A stretch of 64,000 nucleotides of DNA. Origin: Streptomyces sp. NBC_00377. Its GTDB lineage: Bacteria; Actinomycetota; Actinomycetes; Streptomycetales; Streptomycetaceae. The notes below the pieces were generated by a model that was not told the DNA's origin, made no database searches, and worked only from the letters and a program-made list of their open reading frames with translations. Each line of letters starts with the position of its first letter. The stretch's first letter is position 1. Location: contig NZ_CP107958.1 of the NCBI RefSeq assembly GCF_036075115.1, positions 7,626,001 to 7,690,000 on the forward strand, in the 5' to 3' direction. The translations under genes and the position numbers were made by a program. Positions 21,615 through 33,721 of the stretch are shown piece by piece.

Positions 21615-23084
21615 GTGAGAAACGCGCCCACGATCCTGCATCTCGACATGGATGCCTTCTTCGCTCAGGCGGAGCAGGCGTCCAAGCCGAGTCTGCGCGG
21701 GAAAGCCGTGGTCGTGGGTGGTCTGGGGCCCCGCGGAGTGGTGGCGACCGCCTCCTACGAGGCGCGGGTCTTCGGGGTGCACTCGGCGATGCCCATGGCC
21801 CAGGCGCGTCGCAGAGCCCCCAACGCCGCGTATCTGGTGCCGCGCTTCGCGTTCTACCGGTCGATCAGCGAGCAGGTCATGGGGCTGCTGCGGGAGCTGT
21901 CGCCGCTCGTGGAGCCGCTGAGCCTGGACGAGGCCTTCGTGGACCTGGATGCCGGGGGAGCGGCCTGGGACAGTGACTCGGCCCGGCTGGCCGGGATCAG
22001 GCTGCGCGCGGACATACGGGCCGTCACGGGCCTCACGGGTTCGGTGGGCCTGGCTTCCTGCAAGATGCTGGCGAAGATCGCCTCGGAGCAGGCGAAGCCC
22101 GACGGGCTGGTGCTCATCGAGCCGGGGACCGAGCGGGCCCTGCTCGGCCCGTTGCCGGTGCGGACGCTGCCGGGGGTCGGCCCGGCGACCGGGGACCATC
22201 TGAGGCGGGCCGGAATCACCACGATCGACGAGATCGCCGAGGCCGGTGAGGACGAACTGGTGCGGCTGCTGGGCAAGGCGCACGGGCACGCGCTGTACGC
22301 CATGGCGCTGGCCCGGGACGACCGGCCCGTGGTGGCGGAGCGGGAGGCCAAGTCGGTGTCGGTGGAGGACACGTACGACGTGGACATCCACGACCGGGTC
22401 CGGGTGGAGCTGGAGGTGCAGCGGCTCGCGGACCGGTGCGTGCGCAGGCTGCGGGAGACCGGTCTGTCGGGGCGGACCATCGTGCTGAAGGTGCGACGGT
22501 ACGACTTCTCCACGCTCACCCGGTCCGAGACCCTGCGCGGGCCCACCGACGACCCTGCCGTGGTCCGGGAGGCGGCGGCCCGGCTGCTGGAATCCGTGGA
22601 CACTACGGGCGGGGTGCGGCTGCTCGGGGTGGGCGTCAGCGGGCTGGCGGACTTCACGCAGGAGGATCTGTTCGCCCAGGCGGCGGAGGAGCGGACGGAC
22701 GGGCCCGAGGAGGAACCCGCCGAGGAGCCCGTGGGTGAGGTGCCCGTTCCGGTCGAGCACCAGTGGCGTCCTGGGCACGACGTGCGGCATGCCGAGCTCG
22801 GGCACGGATGGGTGCAGGGGAGCGGGCTGGGCCGGGTCACGGTGCGGTTCGAGACACCGGAGTCCGAGCCGGGACGGGTGCGGACCTTCAGGACCGACGA
22901 TCCGGGGCTCGAGCCGGCGCAGCCGCTGCCCTTGGTGCGGCGCAGGCCCGAGGGCGACGGCGGAGGGGACGAGTCGGCCTCCGTACCGCCTGTTCCCGGT
23001 CTTGTTTCCGATGCCGGTCCCCTTCCCGAGTCGGAGTCGTCGGCGCGGGAACTCTCCGCGGAACGGATCAGTTACACAGAGTGA
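21615..23084 (+). CDS. dinB: DNA polymerase IV (Y-family)
   Basis: The product has about 489 residues. Catalytic motifs of Y-family polymerases are present: ILHLDMDAFFAQAEQ at the N-terminus, SLDEAFVDLD in the palm, the finger region YEARVFGVHSAMPMAQA, and a helix-hairpin-helix (RTLPGVGPATGDHLRRAGI). It is longer than E. coli DinB because of an acidic, unstructured C-terminal extension of about 110 residues, common in actinobacteria. It performs error-prone translesion synthesis. The GTG at 21615 gives the usual short N-terminus. An upstream in-frame ATG at 21585 is possible. No clear LexA box is visible. Confidence 0.92.
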   Translation: MRNAPTILHLDMDAFFAQAEQASKPSLRGKAVVVGGLGPRGVVATASYEARVFGVHSAMPMAQARRRAPNAAYLVPRFAFYRSISEQVMGLLRELSPLVEPLSLDEAFVDLDAGGAAWDSDSARLAGIRLRADIRAVTGLTGSVGLASCKMLAKIASEQAKPDGLVLIEPGTERALLGPLPVRTLPGVGPATGDHLRRAGITTIDEIAEAGEDELVRLLGKAHGHALYAMALARDDRPVVAEREAKSVSVEDTYDVDIHDRVRVELEVQRLADRCVRRLRETGLSGRTIVLKVRRYDFSTLTRSETLRGPTDDPAVVREAAARLLESVDTTGGVRLLGVGVSGLADFTQEDLFAQAAEERTDGPEEEPAEEPVGEVPVPVEHQWRPGHDVRHAELGHGWVQGSGLGRVTVRFETPESEPGRVRTFRTDDPGLEPAQPLPLVRRRPEGDGGGDESASVPPVPGLVSDAGPLPESESSARELSAERISYTE

Positions 23085-23162
23085 AGCGGTTCGAGGTGTG
23101 GGGTGAGCCGGATGGTGGCGGTGTCGCGTGAGGGGACGTGGCGGTGACGGTCGAGGAGCGGT

Positions 23163-23624
23163 ATGGAACTGCGTGAAGACGAGTTCGCGGGCCCGGCAGA
23201 GGTGTCGCCGGAGCGTGGCGCCGAGACGCGACGGGTGATGGACCGGGTCACTCGGTGGGCCGCGAACCGGAGCGATGTGGTGGGGGTACTTCTCGTCGGG
23301 TCCTGGGCGCGGGAGGCGGCGCGACCCGACTCGGACGTGGATCTCGTGGTGCTGTCGACGGCCCCTGCCCGGTATGCCGAGGACGACGGATGGCTGCGCG
23401 AACTGGCCTTGGGGGAGGTGCTTCGGGTCAGGGGATGGGGAGCCGTCACGGAGTGGCGGCATGTCACCGCCTCCGGACTGGAGATCGAGATGGGTATCGG
23501 TTCCTCCGACTGGGCGCGGACCGATCCTCTCGACCCGGGCACACGAAGAGTCGTCACGGACGGAGCCCGGCCGCTGTACGACCCCGCGGGGCTCCTCGGA
23601 GCGCTGGTACGGGCCTGTGCCTGA
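23163..23624 (+). CDS. Nucleotidyltransferase-domain protein (MNT/NTP_transf_2)
   Basis: The 153-residue protein carries the polymerase-beta-type motif GVLLVGSWAREAARPDSDVDLVVL (G-S-x10-D-x-D), with a third acidic position in the later EIEMGIGSSDW strand. It is a minimal nucleotidyltransferase, similar to stand-alone aminoglycoside-adenylyltransferase-like or MNT proteins. The substrate is unknown and there is no HEPN partner beside it. It ends 5 bp before the convergent PRC-barrel gene. Confidence 0.75.
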   Translation: MELREDEFAGPAEVSPERGAETRRVMDRVTRWAANRSDVVGVLLVGSWAREAARPDSDVDLVVLSTAPARYAEDDGWLRELALGEVLRVRGWGAVTEWRHVTASGLEIEMGIGSSDWARTDPLDPGTRRVVTDGARPLYDPAGLLGALVRACA

Positions 23625-23629
23625 GGAGG

Positions 23630-24001
23630 TCAGCTCTCGTCGGTGCCGGCCAGCCGGCCGAAGTCGCGATCGGGGAGCGGGGGAGGGGCACCGGTGTCCA
23701 GACCGTAGTGGTGGTAGAGCTGGAGTTCCTGCTCCGGGGAGAGGTGGCGGCCCACGCCGAAATCGGGAGCGTCCTTGATCAGGGCCCGGTCGAAGGGGAT
23801 GTGCAGGGTGCCCTCGACCAGTCGGCTGGGCTCCAGGGGGACGAAGGCGTCGCGGGAGAACAGACCGGTGCGTATGGCCGCCCATTCGGGTACGCCGGTG
23901 GCGTCGTCGAGGTAGACCTCGTCGACGGTGCCGATCTTGGTGCCGGTGCGGTCGAACGCCTTGCGGCCGATCAGGTTGCGCGGATCGATGTCGGTCTGCA
24001 C
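23630..24001 (-). CDS. PRC-barrel domain protein
   Basis: The 123-residue protein starts at the GTG at 23999-24001, after GGAGGG. The N-terminal PRC barrel reads LIGRKAFDRTGTKIGTVDEV and VPEWAAIRTG, followed by FVPLEPS and a C-terminal tail with YHHYGLD that is frequent in actinobacterial stress-related PRC proteins. Function is unknown. The gene is divergent from the gcvP riboswitch region. Confidence 0.82.
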   Translation of the reverse strand: MQTDIDPRNLIGRKAFDRTGTKIGTVDEVYLDDATGVPEWAAIRTGLFSRDAFVPLEPSRLVEGTLHIPFDRALIKDAPDFGVGRHLSPEQELQLYHHYGLDTGAPPPLPDRDFGRLAGTDES

Positions 24002-24115
24002 GGGCCCTCCACTTGATCGCGACTCATCCGTAAGCACTACAAAAGAGCACAATGAGACGAGCGGCCACTCGAGCGAGCTTCATTGACCCCGCTGGTAGTC
24101 TGACAACGGCTGCTG

Positions 24116-24332
24116 ACACCGCGCGGGAGAGTCCTCCGAACATCATCGGAGGGCGCCGAAGGAGCAAATCCTCCCCGGAATCTCTCAGGCTCACGTACCG
24201 CACGGACGAGGTCACTCTGGAAAGCAGGGCAGGTGCCGACGGCGTCGACGGCTCCCGCCCTCACCGACGGTGAAAGCCGGACGCTCTCGGGCGGCCGGTG
24301 AAGCTCTCAGGTTGAGATGACAGAGGGGGAGG
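24116..24332 (+). ncRNA. Tandem glycine riboswitch (gcvT element)
   Basis: Two consecutive glycine-aptamer patterns occur. The first, about 24116-24205, has GCGCGGGAGAGTCC, GGCGCCGAAGGAGCAA and AATCTCTCAGGC. The second, about 24211-24332, has ACTCTGGAAAGCAGG, CACCGACGGTGAAAGCCGG, AGCTCTCAGGTTGAGATGAC and AGAGGGGGAGG. This matches the Rfam-type glycine riboswitch, normally an ON switch for glycine catabolism. It ends about 60 nt before gcvP, with no gcvT or gcvH between. Confidence 0.93.
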
Positions 24333-24392
24333 CCGTCCGGGTACCCACCGTGGTGACCCTCGAAGGTCGTGTCAGACCAGGAGGCCTCCGTA

Positions 24393-27278
<2,886 letters not shown>

Positions 27279-27289
27279 GCGTGTGGAGG

Positions 27290-27320
27290 AGGGCCCCCGT
27301 CCGTGCCGGGCGGGGGCCCT
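27290..27320. terminator. Bidirectional terminator between gcvP and the TOBE gene
   Basis: The 10-bp arms AGGGCCCCCG (27290-27299) and CGGGGGCCCT (27311-27320) are perfectly complementary, with an 11-nt loop. They lie between the convergent stops at 27278 and 27328. Confidence 0.75.
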
Positions 27321-27327
27321 TCCGCGT

Positions 27328-27747
27328 CTACACCGTCGCCAGGGACACCTCGGTCGCCTTGATCAGCGCGATGACGTCGGAGCCCACGAAGAGGCCGAGG
27401 TCGGCGGCCGCTTCCTTGGTGATCACCGAGGTGAGTTCGGCGCCGTCCAGGGAGATCTTCACCGAGGCCATGACGTCGCCGGTCACGAGGCCGGTGATGG
27501 CGCCGGCGAGCTGGTTGCGGATGGAGAGGCCGTCGACCCGGCCGGTGGCAAGGGAGACCTCCGTCGACTTCACCAGGGCGCGGACGGCAGTGCCGGTGGT
27601 GACGGCGAGTTCCCGTACGGCCTCGAGGGTGATGGCCGCAGTGAGGTCCTGGCCGCCGTCCAGATGGATCTTGACGGTGGCCAGGACCTCGCCGAGGCCG
27701 ACCGCGGTGACGGTGCCGGGGAGTTGGTTGCGGATGCTCAGGCTCAT
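27328..27747 (-). CDS. Tandem TOBE-domain (molbindin-like) protein
   Basis: The 139-residue protein consists of two TOBE/MOP repeats, each starting SIRNQL (MSLSIRNQLPGTVTAV and LSIRNQLAGAITGLV), with SVKISLDG/TVKIHLDG and ALIKATEVSLA/ALVKSTEVSLA. Such di-MOP proteins bind molybdate or tungstate oxyanions in the cytosol. No modABC genes are nearby, so the ligand is inferred from family. I chose the ATG at 27745-27747. The in-frame extension upstream is arginine-rich junk. Confidence 0.85.
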   Translation of the reverse strand: MSLSIRNQLPGTVTAVGLGEVLATVKIHLDGGQDLTAAITLEAVRELAVTTGTAVRALVKSTEVSLATGRVDGLSIRNQLAGAITGLVTGDVMASVKISLDGAELTSVITKEAAADLGLFVGSDVIALIKATEVSLATV

Positions 27748-27882
27748 GAGCGTCAACGGTAGGCCGCCGGGCGCCCTGTGCGCGGCATGCGTGGGTCCGG
27801 GTCGCCTTCGACGTCGTGCCGGAGGGTCTCCGTCGGACCCCTCGAGGGCGCGGGCGGCGGTCCGGGGCAGGGTCACGGCCTT

Positions 27883-27920
27883 GGGGACCAGCGGAACAGC
27901 CAGTAACGCTAAGCACTTGA
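27883..27920 (+). repeat. Left terminal inverted repeat of the Tn3-family transposon
   Basis: The 38-bp repeat begins GGGGACCAGCGGAACAGCC and ends GCACTTGA. It matches the reverse complement of 38113-38150 at 37 of 38 positions. Matching continues for 5 bp outward (GCCTT/AAGGC) and 5 bp inward (TCTTG), making a 48-bp symmetric block. Confidence 0.92.
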
Positions 27921-27977
27921 TCTTGGGCTTCTAGTGCCGCATCAGGCAACGTTCGCCTCGTCTGTCAGACTGCTCGG

Positions 27978-28442
27978 GTGATCGTCAGACCCGCGCAGGA
28001 GCGTGACTTCCCGAGCTTTCTTGCCCTGACTGCCCAGGTCGAGCACTGGTTCGGCCCGATGGTCGAGGATCTCGGCTTCCATGACGCCGTGAACAAGCAC
28101 ATTCGTCGGTCGACGGCACTCGTCGCCGTTTCCACGGGACCGGGCCTCCTCGGCGGGTTGTTGTTCGGCGCGAAGGCGCCGGTCTTTCACGTCAATTGGC
28201 TGGTGGTCTCGGAAGAGGGCCGCGGCAGAGGCGTCGGTCGTGCGCTGATGGATGAGGCATCACGCAGGTTCGTGCGGGGGCCAGGCAGCATCGAGGTGGT
28301 CACCTTCGGGGCTGACCACCCAGGCGCTGTTTCCAGTGGCGCTCGCGTCTTTTACGAGTCCCTGGGCTTCACTCCCGCTGAGGCGGCCGAACCGGGACCG
28401 GAAGGCGGGTCACGGCAGATCTATCGCCGGACCATCACTTAA
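27978..28442 (+). CDS. GNAT-family N-acetyltransferase carried inside the IS630 element
   Basis: The 154-residue protein has the GNAT acetyl-CoA loop in VVSEEGRGRGVGRALMDEA (R-G-x-G-x-G/A) preceded by the strand FHVNWLVV, then a C-terminal VFYESLGFTP motif. The start MIVRPAQERDFPSFLAL is typical of GNATs. The GTG at 27978 has no Shine-Dalgarno sequence and the transcript may be leaderless. The gene ends 1 bp before the convergent transposase gene, within the IS terminal repeats. The substrate is unknown; small metabolites or antibiotics are possible but not indicated. Confidence 0.82.
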   Translation: MIVRPAQERDFPSFLALTAQVEHWFGPMVEDLGFHDAVNKHIRRSTALVAVSTGPGLLGGLLFGAKAPVFHVNWLVVSEEGRGRGVGRALMDEASRRFVRGPGSIEVVTFGADHPGAVSSGARVFYESLGFTPAEAAEPGPEGGSRQIYRRTIT

Positions 28443-28443
28443 A

Positions 28444-29577
28444 TCACGCGACGTTGGCCCTGGCTACGATCTTGCCGAGGCGCTCGTCCTGGGCGTGGTC
28501 GTTGCGCCAGATGATGTAGCGGCGGATCATGCTGCCCTGTTCCTTGTGGCTCGCGTGGTCGGTGCCGTCGAGGGTGAAGTAGCGCAGGGCGGTGAACTGG
28601 GCCTCGATGCGGTTCAGCCAGGAGGAGTTCGTCGGGGTGTAGGCGATCTCGACATTGTTCGTCGCCGCCCAGGTGCCGACGCGTTGGCACTTCTTCGTGG
28701 TCAGGTGCGGGGAGAAGTTGTCGCAGACGATGGCGATCCGCACCGTCGAAGGGTAGAGGGTGCGCAGGTAGCGGCAGAATTCCAGGAACTGGGTGCGCCG
28801 CTTGATGGGCTTGATGTGGCCGTTGAGCTTGTCCTTGGCCAGGTCCAGGGCGGCGAACAGGTGCCGCACTCCGCCGTAGCGGTTGTAGGTCGCCCGGCGC
28901 CGCCGACGCGGCTCACGATCGGGGTCCTTCTGCTTACCTCCGCGCTCGGCCCACTGCTTCCCGGGATGGGGCATGAGGTTGAGCGGGCCGAACTCATCCA
29001 TGCAGAAGACGACTTCGGGCTCGCTTTCCTCGGGTATGACCTCGCCGTCGGCGATCGCGTAGAGGTGCTCGACGCGGGCCTTCCTGGCCGCGTAGTCCGG
29101 GTCACGGGAGGTCTTCCAGGTCTTCAGGCGTTGAAAGGAGTCGCCTTCCTCGCGGAGCAGGGTGCGCAGGCCCTCGTGGCTGATGTCGTCGACCACCCCC
29201 TCGGCGACCAGGAAGTCCGCCAGCTTGGTCAGGCTCCACGTCGAAAACGGCAGGTCGTGCTCGGTCGGCTTGGACTTGGCGAGCTTCTTGATTTCGCGGC
29301 GCTCGGGCAGCGTGAAGGTCTTCGGCCGGCCTCCGGAGTACTTCGGATACAGCGAGTCGAATCCATCAGCGTTGAAGTTATGGATCACGTCGCGGACCCG
29401 GTCGCCGCTGGTGAACGACACCTCGGCAACCTTCGCCACCGGCATGCCCTGCGCAGACAGCAGCACCATCTGGGCCCGCCGCCAGGTCACCACCGACCCC
29501 GTGCCACGGCGGACGATCCGCAGCAGCCGCCGTCCCTCATCGTCATCGATCTCGCGGACCCGTACACGCTCTGCCAT
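28444..29577 (-). CDS. IS630-family transposase
   Basis: The 377-residue protein has an N-terminal helix-turn-helix region (LLSAQGMPVAKVAEVSFTSG, GRPKTFTLPERREI) and a DDE catalytic core. The acidic positions are visible in VVFCMDEFGPLNL, IAIVCDNFSPHL and TPTNSSWLNRIEAQF. Length is normal for the family and no frameshift is seen, so the element may be active. I start at the ATG at 29577 (MAERVRVREIDDDEG). The frame is open slightly further upstream. Confidence 0.93.
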   Translation of the reverse strand: MAERVRVREIDDDEGRRLLRIVRRGTGSVVTWRRAQMVLLSAQGMPVAKVAEVSFTSGDRVRDVIHNFNADGFDSLYPKYSGGRPKTFTLPERREIKKLAKSKPTEHDLPFSTWSLTKLADFLVAEGVVDDISHEGLRTLLREEGDSFQRLKTWKTSRDPDYAARKARVEHLYAIADGEVIPEESEPEVVFCMDEFGPLNLMPHPGKQWAERGGKQKDPDREPRRRRRATYNRYGGVRHLFAALDLAKDKLNGHIKPIKRRTQFLEFCRYLRTLYPSTVRIAIVCDNFSPHLTTKKCQRVGTWAATNNVEIAYTPTNSSWLNRIEAQFTALRYFTLDGTDHASHKEQGSMIRRYIIWRNDHAQDERLGKIVARANVA

Positions 29578-29745
29578 CCGGACAGAATGACGGCCCCTCG
29601 CCGTCCGGCACAGCACCCGGACGGCGAGTCAACTCACAACGGGCGAACGTTGCCTGATGCGGCACTAGCACAGGTGATCGGTGCCGTGCGGGGGTTCGGC
29701 GGAAGGTCCCCGACCGCTGGTTGGGGGATGGCTATGGTCCGCCGC

Positions 29746-32700
29746 ATGCCGGTGGAATTTCTGACTGATGAGCAGGCTGAGGCGTATGGGAAGTTCGCCG
29801 AGGAGCCGACGAAGCCTGAGCTGGAGCGGTTCTTCTTCCTTGATGACGAGGACCTGAAGCTGATCGCGAAGCGGCGCGGGGACCACAACCGTCTCGGCTT
29901 CGCGCTCCAGAGTGCACGGTGCGGTACATCGGGCTGTTCCTGGAGGACCCCCTCGCGGTGCCGTGGCCTGTCGTCGAGCATCTGGCCGAGCAGCTGGGGA
30001 TCGGGGATATCTCCCAGATCAAGCGGTATACCGAGCGCAGGCCGACGCCGTACGAGCACGCGTGGGAGATACGTGACGCGTACAGCTATCACCAGTATGA
30101 GGACCACGACCAGGGCCGGAAGTTCAGGGCCTTCCTGCACGGCCGGGCGTGGACGGCGCACGCGGAGGGGCCGAAGGCTTTGTTCGATCACGCGGTGGGC
30201 TGGCTGCGCCGCAACCGGGTGCTGCTGCCGGGAGTGAGTGTGCTGGCCCGGCAGGTCGCCGAGGTCCGCGGCGTCGCGGACAAGCGGCTGCACGCCACGG
30301 TCGCCAGGGCGGCCCGGCGGGCGGACCCGGCTCTGCCCGGCGACCTGGTTGCCACGCTGAAGACGCCGGAGGGCAAACGGCATTCGGAGCTGGAGCGGAT
30401 GCGCCGGCCGCCGACGCGGACCACCGGCACCGCGATGAAGGCCGCGTTGCAGCGGGTCGAGGACATCGCCGCCTTCCAGTTGGGCCGTCTCAGGGTGGAG
30501 CAGGTTCCGCCGAACCGGCTGTCCGCGCTGGCCCGGTACGGGCTGGGCACCAAGGCGCCGAAGCTGGAGCGGACCCCGGAGCCCAAGCGCACGGCGATGC
30601 TCACCGCGGTGATGCGCTACCTGGAGGCGAAGGCGATCGACGACGCGCTGGACCTTTTCGAGATCCTGATGGCCACCCGGCTGATCAGCTCCGCGAGGCG
30701 GTCCACGGACAAGCAGCGCCTGTCCACGCTGCCGCAGTTGGAGAAGGCGGCACGGATCACCGCCCGGGTCTCGAAGGTGATCATCGAGGAGCTGGAGCTC
30801 ATCGAGGGGAGCGGCTGCGATGTCGACGTGGCCGGGCTGTGGCGGGCCTTGGAGGAGGTCGCGCCTCGGGCCGCGCTCTCCAGCGCGGCGGCCACGGTGG
30901 TGAGCCTGGTGCCGGAGGACGACGGCACGGCGGAGACCGCGCTGCGTGGGGCGCTGGCGCTGCGCTACAACACCGTCAGGCCGTTCCTGTCGCTGCTGGG
31001 TGAGTCGAAGGCGCTGGACGCGGCGCCCGCCGGCAGACGGATCCTCACCGGGGTGCAGCGGCTCCCGGCTCTCTCCCGGCGGAAGGTGGGCGAGAAGCCG
31101 CTGCTGCCGCGCGAGGTCGACGACAAGCTGGTGCCGGCGCACTGGCGCAAGACCGTGTACGCGAACGCGGAGCTGCCGCAGGGGGCGGTGGACCGTGATG
31201 CGTACGTGGTGTGTGTGCTGGAGCAGCTGTTCGGCGCGCTGAGGCGCCGCGACATCTTCGCCTCGCCCTCGCACCGCTGGTCCGACCCGCGAGCCCGGCT
31301 GCTTCAGGGCAAGGGGTGGGAGGCGGTGCGTGAGGACGTCCTGGCGGGCCTGAGCCTGGACGAGGACGCCGAACAGCACCTTCGGGAACTGGTCGCCGTG
31401 CTGGACGCGACGTGGAAGCAGATGGCCGAGCGCCTTCAGGAGGCGGGCGCCGACGCGAAGATCAGTATCGAGGTGCAGCCCAACGGCCGGGCGAAGCTGA
31501 ACGTGGAGAAGCTCCATGCGCTGGGTGAGCCGAAGTCGCTGAAGTGGCTGCGCGAGCGTGTCGAGAAGATGCTTCCGAAGATCGACCTGCCGGACCTGTT
31601 GTTCGAGGTGTACTCATGGACCGGGTTCCTGGACGCTTTCGTGCATCTGGGCGACGGCAGAACCCGGATGAAGGACCTGACCACCTCGGTCGTCGCCCTG
31701 CTGGTGAGCGAGGCGTGCAACATCGGGATGACTCCGGTCATCAACCCCAACCACGAGGCTCTGACCCGCTCCCGGCTGGTCCACGTCGACCAGTACTATC
31801 TGCGCGCCGACACCATCGCCGCGGCGAACGCGGCCCTGATCGCCGCCCAGGCCCAGGTGCCCATCGTCGAGCACTGGGGAAAGGGGCTGCTGGCCTCCGT
31901 CGACGGCCTGCGGTTCGTCGTCCCCGTCCGCACCATCAACGCGGCCCCCTCACCCAAGTACTTCGCGAAGAAGACCGGCATCACATGGTTGAACGCCATC
32001 AACGACCAGGTCATCGGCATCGGGCAGATGGTGGTGCCCGGTACCCCGCGTGACTCCCTGTTCATCCTGGACGCCTTGTTGAACCTGGACGGCGGAGTGA
32101 AGCCGGAGATGGTCGCCACCGACAACGCCTCCTACTCCGACATGGTCTTTGGCATCTTCAAGCTGCTCGGCTACCGCTTCTCCCCGCGCTTCAAGGACCT
32201 TCAAGACCAGCGGTTCTGGAAGGCCCAGATGCCCGGCGCCGAGACGGCCGGCGAGTACGGGCCGCTGGAGGCGATCGCGCGGAACAAGGTGAACGTGAAG
32301 AAGGTGATCACGCACTGGCCGGACATGCTGCGGGTCGCCGGCTCCCTGGTCACCAACCAGGTCCGCGCCTACGACCTGCTGAGGATGTTCGGCAGAGAGG
32401 GGCATCCCGCCCCGCTGGGGCAGGCGTTCGCCGAGTACGGGCGCATCGCCAAGACCCTGCACCTGCTCGCCGTCGTCGACCCGGTCGACGACACCTACCG
32501 CCGCCAGATGCACAAACAGCTCACCGTCCAGGAATCCCGCCACAAGCTCGCCCGCGACATCTGCCACGGCAAGAAGGGCACCATCCACCAGGCGTACCGG
32601 GACGGGATGGAGGACCAGCTCGGGGCGCTGGGGCTCGTGCTGAACGCCGTGGTCCTGTGGACGACGCGCTACATCGACGCCGCCGTCGCCCAGCTCCGCG

Positions 32701-32876
32701 CGGAGGGCTACGAGATCCGCGACGAGGACGTCGCCCGGCTCTCCCCGCTCAAGCACAAGAATCTGAACGTCCTGGGCCGGTACAACTTCACCGCCTCCCA
32801 GCCGGTGAAGGGGCTGCGGCCCCTGCGCGACCCGGATGCTGTCGACCTCGACGATGACGACGGCCAGGAGGAGTGA
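29746..32876 (+). pseudogene. tnpA: Tn3-family transposase (tnpA) with a -1 frameshift near its N-terminus
   Basis: The first 55 codons from the ATG at 29746 (MPVEFLTDEQAEAYGKF...GDHNRLGFALQ) are the DUF4158 N-terminus of Tn3-family transposases. Around 29911-29912 one base is missing, since the usual LQLCTVRY reads LQ-x-CTVRY only across a frame change. The rest continues in another frame as a 985-residue open frame (29919-32876). Downstream are the usual DDE-domain segments, including VEHWGKGLLASVDGLRF, ATDNASYSDMVFGIFKLLGY and GKKGTIHQAYRDGMEDQLGALGLVLNA. Together the parts are about 1,040 residues, normal size. The gene is probably inactive unless translation slips or restarts at the GTG at 29919. 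Confidence 0.88.
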
Positions 32877-32961
32877 GCGCCGCATCCGCCGTCCGGGGCG
32901 GGTCGTTGTACTTCGAGAAGGCCACCGCCGACCGGCGGGGCAGTGAGAAGGGGGCGCCGGT

Positions 32962-33084
32962 ATGACCGTGACGGACTCGTACGACGAGATGAGGGAGCAC
33001 CTGCGGGAGGCCAACGAGCGGTTCGCCGCCGACCGCAGGGACGCGCCGATGGCCATCCGCTTCGAACCCATCGAGGTGACCTGA
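32962..33084 (+). CDS. Possible 40-aa protein after tnpA
   Basis: A short frame begins MTVTDSYDEMREHLREANER and is 40 codons long. It is highly charged and predicted helical. It follows a GGGGG-rich site. It resembles no family I can name and could be a truncated remnant of a cargo gene. Confidence 0.3.
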   Translation: MTVTDSYDEMREHLREANERFAADRRDAPMAIRFEPIEVT

Positions 33085-33202
33085 CCTGCACGAAGCCTCT
33101 ATTTTCGTGTCAGAGTCAAGCTCAGCGTCCAGCTTCAAAGCCTCCATGGCGCGGCGGCACGGCCGTCCGCGGCTCCAACCTCATGCTCCCGGCCAGGACA
33201 GC

Positions 33203-33721
33203 TCAGGCGTGCCAGTCGTGGTCCATCCGCAGGAAGTACGGGAAGAGGGTGCGCTCCTCGAAGTCGAGATGGGCCTGGAGGTGGTCGGCAAGCGCGACGA
33301 TCTGTTCCAGCACCACGTGGACGGAGCGTTCGTCCTTGGGGTTCAGCTGCCGCGCGTCGGCGCGGATGCTCACGATCATCTGTTTGACCTCCTCATGCTC
33401 GCGCCGGAGCCGCCCGATCTGATCGGTGAGCTCGGGGAACCGGTGCTGCATGACCGGCAGCATCCGAGCGTCCTCGATCGTGTGGTGGGCGTCCAGGTGG
33501 GCGCAGAAATGCTGGCAGCCCACCTTGAGCTGCCAGGTGAGGTCCGCGACAGTCAGACCGCCGAGCAGCTCCTCGATGTCCTCTGCGCGTGTGGTCGCCG
33601 CATCGAGCACCTCAAGCCCCTTGCGCAGGGCGGCGACGTCGCTGCGCAGCGGCGCATGCGCCATCAGCAGCTGCTGCACCATCTGGCGGCCGGCGACAGT
33701 TCCCGCCTGCGGCTGTGTCAT
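33203..33721 (-). CDS. Hemerythrin-like (HHE) domain protein
   Basis: The 172-residue all-helical protein carries the diiron ligand pattern of HHE proteins: His in QHFCAHLDAHHTIEDARM (H-x3-H-x-E-D style), HRFPELTDQIGRLRREHEEV, and HLQAHLDFEERTLFPYF near the end. Such domains bind O2, NO or reactive oxygen through a non-haem diiron centre. It belongs to the transposon cargo. Its ATG overlaps the stop of the luciferase-like fragment (ATGA), which suggests it was once second in an operon. Confidence 0.87.
   Translation of the reverse strand: MTQPQAGTVAGRQMVQQLLMAHAPLRSDVAALRKGLEVLDAATTRAEDIEELLGGLTVADLTWQLKVGCQHFCAHLDAHHTIEDARMLPVMQHRFPELTDQIGRLRREHEEVKQMIVSIRADARQLNPKDERSVHVVLEQIVALADHLQAHLDFEERTLFPYFLRMDHDWHA

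Larger units (their letters stand above)
27934..29665 (-). mobile_element. IS630-family element with a GNAT passenger gene, 1,732 bp
   Basis: Perfect 24-bp terminal inverted repeats lie at 27934-27957 and 29642-29665 (first bases GTGCCGCATCAGG). TA dinucleotides flank each end (27932-27933 and 29666-29667), as expected for TA-targeting IS630/Tc1 elements. It contains one DDE transposase gene on the minus strand and, unusually, a plus-strand acetyltransferase gene between the left repeat and the transposase stop. It is inserted inside the Tn3-family element, between its left repeat and tnpA. Confidence 0.9.
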
